Shown: one piece after another, positions 6,106-8,218 of the stretch
Layout of the letters: each line of letters starts with the position of its first letter
Position numbering within the stretch: position 1 is the first letter of the stretch
DNA from: Chryseobacterium gleum
GTDB taxonomy: Bacteria; Bacteroidota; Bacteroidia; Flavobacteriales_D; Sanyastnellaceae
DNA length: 8,218 nt
Reading direction: 5' to 3'
Assembly (NCBI GenBank): GCA_945897395.1
Contig: CAMDFE010000061.1
Location: 1-8,218 of the forward strand
Translations under genes and position numbers: made by a program
The notes under the pieces: generated by a model
What the model was told of the DNA's origin: nothing
The model's database searches: none
The model's input: the letters and a program-made list of their open reading frames with translations, nothing else

Positions 6106-6843
6106 TTGAAAAAGAAATGCCTCGACAAAGGAAAATACACTGTAGCTCTTCTTCCGTTTACCAATGGCACCAATATGCAAGGAAGCGAAACCAAAGCAAC
6201 AGCATACATTCTAAACGCGCTGACACAAATCAACGACCCATTTCTTCACGTTATCGATAGAGAAAATTTGAACAACATTCTTGCCGAACAACGCATACAA
6301 ATGAGCGGAATTTTCTCTGAATCAAATGCTGTTGAAATTGGAAAAATTTCCGGAGCAAAGGCACTTATTACCGGGACTGTATTGAATCACACCGTGCAGA
6401 ACGGGCAAATCAGAAAAGTTACCAGAAACGGTTTCGAATCTTACCAAGTCAAAAAAGTAAACGCTGAAGGCAAAACATTCTACGACACAGAATACAAGCC
6501 CACGCAATTCGATGAGTACTACAACTACGCTGAATCGAACGTTTCCATTCAATATAAAATGACGTCGATTGAAACGGCCTCCTTAATTAAGAATGATATT
6601 TTCACAGAGAAGAAAAAGGATGAGGTTATCTATGCCATCTATGGCGGAAACACAAACAATCTGTTTCCAGCCAGCGGCAATGTTGTTAATACGAATTTCC
6701 GTGATAGAAACACTTTGAAAGACATGTTGAGCGCTCGTAGAAATCTTCGTGACGGAAATGATTTAGCGAATGACCTTTACATTGAAATCGCTAAGAAAAT
6801 TGCCGATAACGTTAAATCCCAAATGCAAACGCTCGTTCCTTAA
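6106..6843 (+). CDS. C-terminal fragment: CsgG-like domain (about 245 aa, no good start)
   Basis: This is the part downstream of the TAA, open in the same frame from 5992. No ATG occurs before 6175. The only earlier candidate is a TTG at 6106, and an ATG start at 6175 would remove the first beta strand (VALLPF) of the domain. Independent translation is therefore unlikely. The domain resembles CsgG/HfaB and related LpoB/TolB-N-like periplasmic folds: LLPFTNGT, the DRENLNNILAEQ helix, SGIF, and the GAKALITGTV strand. Between this strand and SIQYKMTSIETASLI lies a segment of about 50 residues rich in Lys, Tyr, Glu and Asp. It occupies roughly the place of a CsgG membrane hairpin but is very polar, so pore formation is not supported. 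Confidence 0.5.
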   Translation: MKKKCLDKGKYTVALLPFTNGTNMQGSETKATAYILNALTQINDPFLHVIDRENLNNILAEQRIQMSGIFSESNAVEIGKISGAKALITGTVLNHTVQNGQIRKVTRNGFESYQVKKVNAEGKTFYDTEYKPTQFDEYYNYAESNVSIQYKMTSIETASLIKNDIFTEKKKDEVIYAIYGGNTNNLFPASGNVVNTNFRDRNTLKDMLSARRNLRDGNDLANDLYIEIAKKIADNVKSQMQTLVP

Positions 6844-8218
6844 TGAAATTATTTTTAAAATACTTCCTATTTCTCGGAATCATTCTGATGAACGCCTGCA
6901 GAGGAAAAGAAACTGTTAAAACAGTTGTTCCTCCTCCGCAACCAAAACCTGAATGGGTGTCTGCGCGACCTGTAAACTCCTCTTATTACATTGGAATTGC
7001 CACTTGCTCGAAAACCACACAGCCCGCAGATTTTCAGGCCATCGCTAAAAAGCTCGCGCTGAATGATCTTGCAACAGAAATTTCTGTTAAGGTGGAGGGA
7101 CAAACGTTCTTCAATAGTATGGAGGTAAATAAAGCTTTTAGTGAAAGCTTCAGTTCGAACGTTACTACTTCCTCCTCTGAATTATTAGAAGATTACGAAG
7201 TTGCAGGTATCTGGGAAGACAAAGAGATGTATGCCATTTATTACAAGCTGAACAAATTCGACTATCAAAGTAAAAAAGCGCAGAAAAAAGAGAATATTAT
7301 ACGAGCTGCCTTTGATTATTTAATCAAGGGAAGAGAGGCTAAGAAATTAGGCAATATTCCTTCCGCCATTGATCTATTCTATCACGGTCTTTTTGCTCTG
7401 AAGCCCTATTGGACAGAAGTAAACCAAATGAAAGATGGAAGTGGAAAGGACATCTTCATTGATAACGAACTATTTTCTGAAATTCGCGCAGTTCTGGCAG
7501 ATCTTCGATTCGAAACACCTTTGAAGAACATTGTACTTTCCTCTTCTAACGCTTTCAAAACGCAAGTGCCTGTAATGGTAACCTACAAAGGCGTTGGCGT
7601 TCGCGGAATCAATGTAAGGTATGTATATCAGCGAGAAAACTACATGAAACCCAAAACAGCAATGTCGGATAATGATGGAATTATTCTCGCCGACATCGAT
7701 AACATTAGCCTGAAAACTAAAAACAATGCACTCGAGTTAAGTTTAGTCATTGACGCATTAGTGCCACAAGATTTAGATTCAGACCTAGCATTGGCACTCG
7801 TTGCTGGAATTAATACCGACCAAAGAAAAATACCCATTGAAGTTCTTGCTCCTAGTTTTTTTGTAACATCAAACGAATTCAAATTAGACGGTACCAAAAC
7901 ATCAACTCTCGCTGAATCTGCACGAAACACCTTAATAAGCAAAGGAATGAGAATAGCAACAAGCGAGACTTCTGCAGACTTTGTTATTTATATAAACATA
8001 AACCCTAGAGCTGGGGAAGACATTCAGGGATTTAAGGTGGCTTATATCGATGGAAAGATTACAGTTAATGACACAAAAACAAGCTCTGCTATTTTCGAAA
8101 AAAGCATCAACGGAATAAAGGGAGTGCAACTTTCTCACGAAAACGCAGTCTTGGAAGCCTATAAAAAAGAACGTGAAAACGTTGAAACAACGCTTATTAG
8201 CGAAATAATTAAAATAAT
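6843..8218 (+). CDS. LPP20-like lipoprotein with added C-terminal domains (458 codons seen, 3' end outside window)
   Basis: The ATG overlaps the previous TAA by one base (TAATG), indicating translational coupling. The frame is open to the right edge. Residues 1-19 are a lipoprotein signal: MKLFLKYFLFLGIIL followed by MNAC with Cys19. A Pro-rich tether follows (VVPPPQPKP at 28-36), then an LPP20-like domain at about 37-140: PEWVSARP, YYIGIATC, a helix of repeated Ala/Lys (QAIAKKLALNDLATEISVKVEG), and the strand MYAIYYKLNK. Residues 158-190 look like a TPR-type helix pair. Residues about 225-345 look like a beta-sandwich module. Residues about 354-458 form another alpha/beta domain with an AD-x-x-I-Y-I strand at 378-383 and KGVQLSHENAVLEAY near the end. 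Proteins with LPP20 domains include the outer-membrane lipoproteins FlgP and Lpp20, but those are much shorter. A role at the outer membrane together with the CsgG-like lipoprotein is inferred. Confidence 0.82.
   Translation, partial: MKLFLKYFLFLGIILMNACRGKETVKTVVPPPQPKPEWVSARPVNSSYYIGIATCSKTTQPADFQAIAKKLALNDLATEISVKVEGQTFFNSMEVNKAFSESFSSNVTTSSSELLEDYEVAGIWEDKEMYAIYYKLNKFDYQSKKAQKKENIIRAAFDYLIKGREAKKLGNIPSAIDLFYHGLFALKPYWTEVNQMKDGSGKDIFIDNELFSEIRAVLADLRFETPLKNIVLSSSNAFKTQVPVMVTYKGVGVRGINVRYVYQRENYMKPKTAMSDNDGIILADIDNISLKTKNNALELSLVIDALVPQDLDSDLALALVAGINTDQRKIPIEVLAPSFFVTSNEFKLDGTKTSTLAESARNTLISKGMRIATSETSADFVIYININPRAGEDIQGFKVAYIDGKITVNDTKTSSAIFEKSINGIKGVQLSHENAVLEAYKKERENVETTLISEIIKI

Larger units (their letters stand above)
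5473..6843 (+). pseudogene. TPR/CsgG-like outer-membrane lipoprotein gene interrupted by an in-frame TAA
   Basis: Read as one frame, this is a 456-codon gene with a TAA at codon 173. The encoded protein would have a lipoprotein signal (hydrophobic LYLISVAILLS, then TQAC with Cys19), TPR-like helices at about residues 25-60, 131-167 and 176-212, and a CsgG-like domain from about 220: YTVALLPFTNGT at 222-233, IDRENLNNILAEQ at 261-273 and ISGAKALITGTV at 292-303. The last two TPR-like units align without gaps at a period of 45 residues on either side of the stop. No frameshift and no second stop occurs before 6841, and codon use stays the same. This shows one ancestral gene with a point nonsense change or a sequence error. 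I chose the ATG at 5473, 1 bp after the previous stop. An ATG at 5449 would overlap that gene and place eight polar residues before the signal. The next gene's ATG overlaps the TAA at 6841-6843 by one base. Confidence 0.8.

Noticed and set aside
4446..6843. Canonical curli system (CsgA plus CsgG)
   Set aside because: The repeat units do not match the curlin Gln/Asn motif. CsgE and CsgF are not seen, and the CsgG-like protein has an N-terminal TPR part and a polar segment where a membrane hairpin would be.

Overview
The window looks like a chromosomal segment from a member of the Bacteroidota, probably Flavobacteriales-like. The evidence is a long-form (about 400 aa) IspH, a saccharopine-reductase-type enzyme, a C-terminal DUF4476-like domain, lipoproteins with relaxed lipoboxes, weak or absent Shine-Dalgarno sequences, and TAnnTTTG boxes of the kind used as -7 promoter elements in this phylum. 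Base composition is moderately AT-rich by eye. I see no tRNA, rRNA, CRISPR array or insertion sequence. The only gene-free stretch of note is the 116 bp divergent intergenic region at 4330-4445.

Left half (1-4329), all on the minus strand and read right to left: a saccharopine dehydrogenase/reductase family protein, a small exported protein of unknown function (4 bp ATGA overlap), ispH (1 bp gap), and mutL (51 bp gap, running off the left edge). The tight spacing suggests one housekeeping transcription unit, possibly with an extra promoter directly in front of mutL.

Right half (4446-8218), all on the plus strand: a three-gene envelope operon. It encodes an exported protein with an Asn/Met-rich repeat region and a C-terminal DUF4476-like domain; a TPR plus CsgG-like lipoprotein; and a large LPP20-like lipoprotein cut by the right edge. 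Spacing is 1 bp, then a 1 bp stop/start overlap. All three products carry export signals (one Sec signal peptide, two lipobox cysteines), so they probably act together in the periplasm or at the outer membrane. Their function is not known from the sequence.

The most notable feature is that the CsgG-like gene is split by a single in-frame TAA (5989-5991). The frame continues without a shift or further stop to 6841, and the TPR repeat pattern runs across the stop. This is either a recent nonsense mutation, a sequencing or assembly error, or (least likely) a recoded stop. The possible undescribed system here is the DUF4476/CsgG-like/LPP20-like envelope operon, whose layout recalls groups of outer-membrane assembly lipoproteins but is not canonical curli or flagellar machinery.
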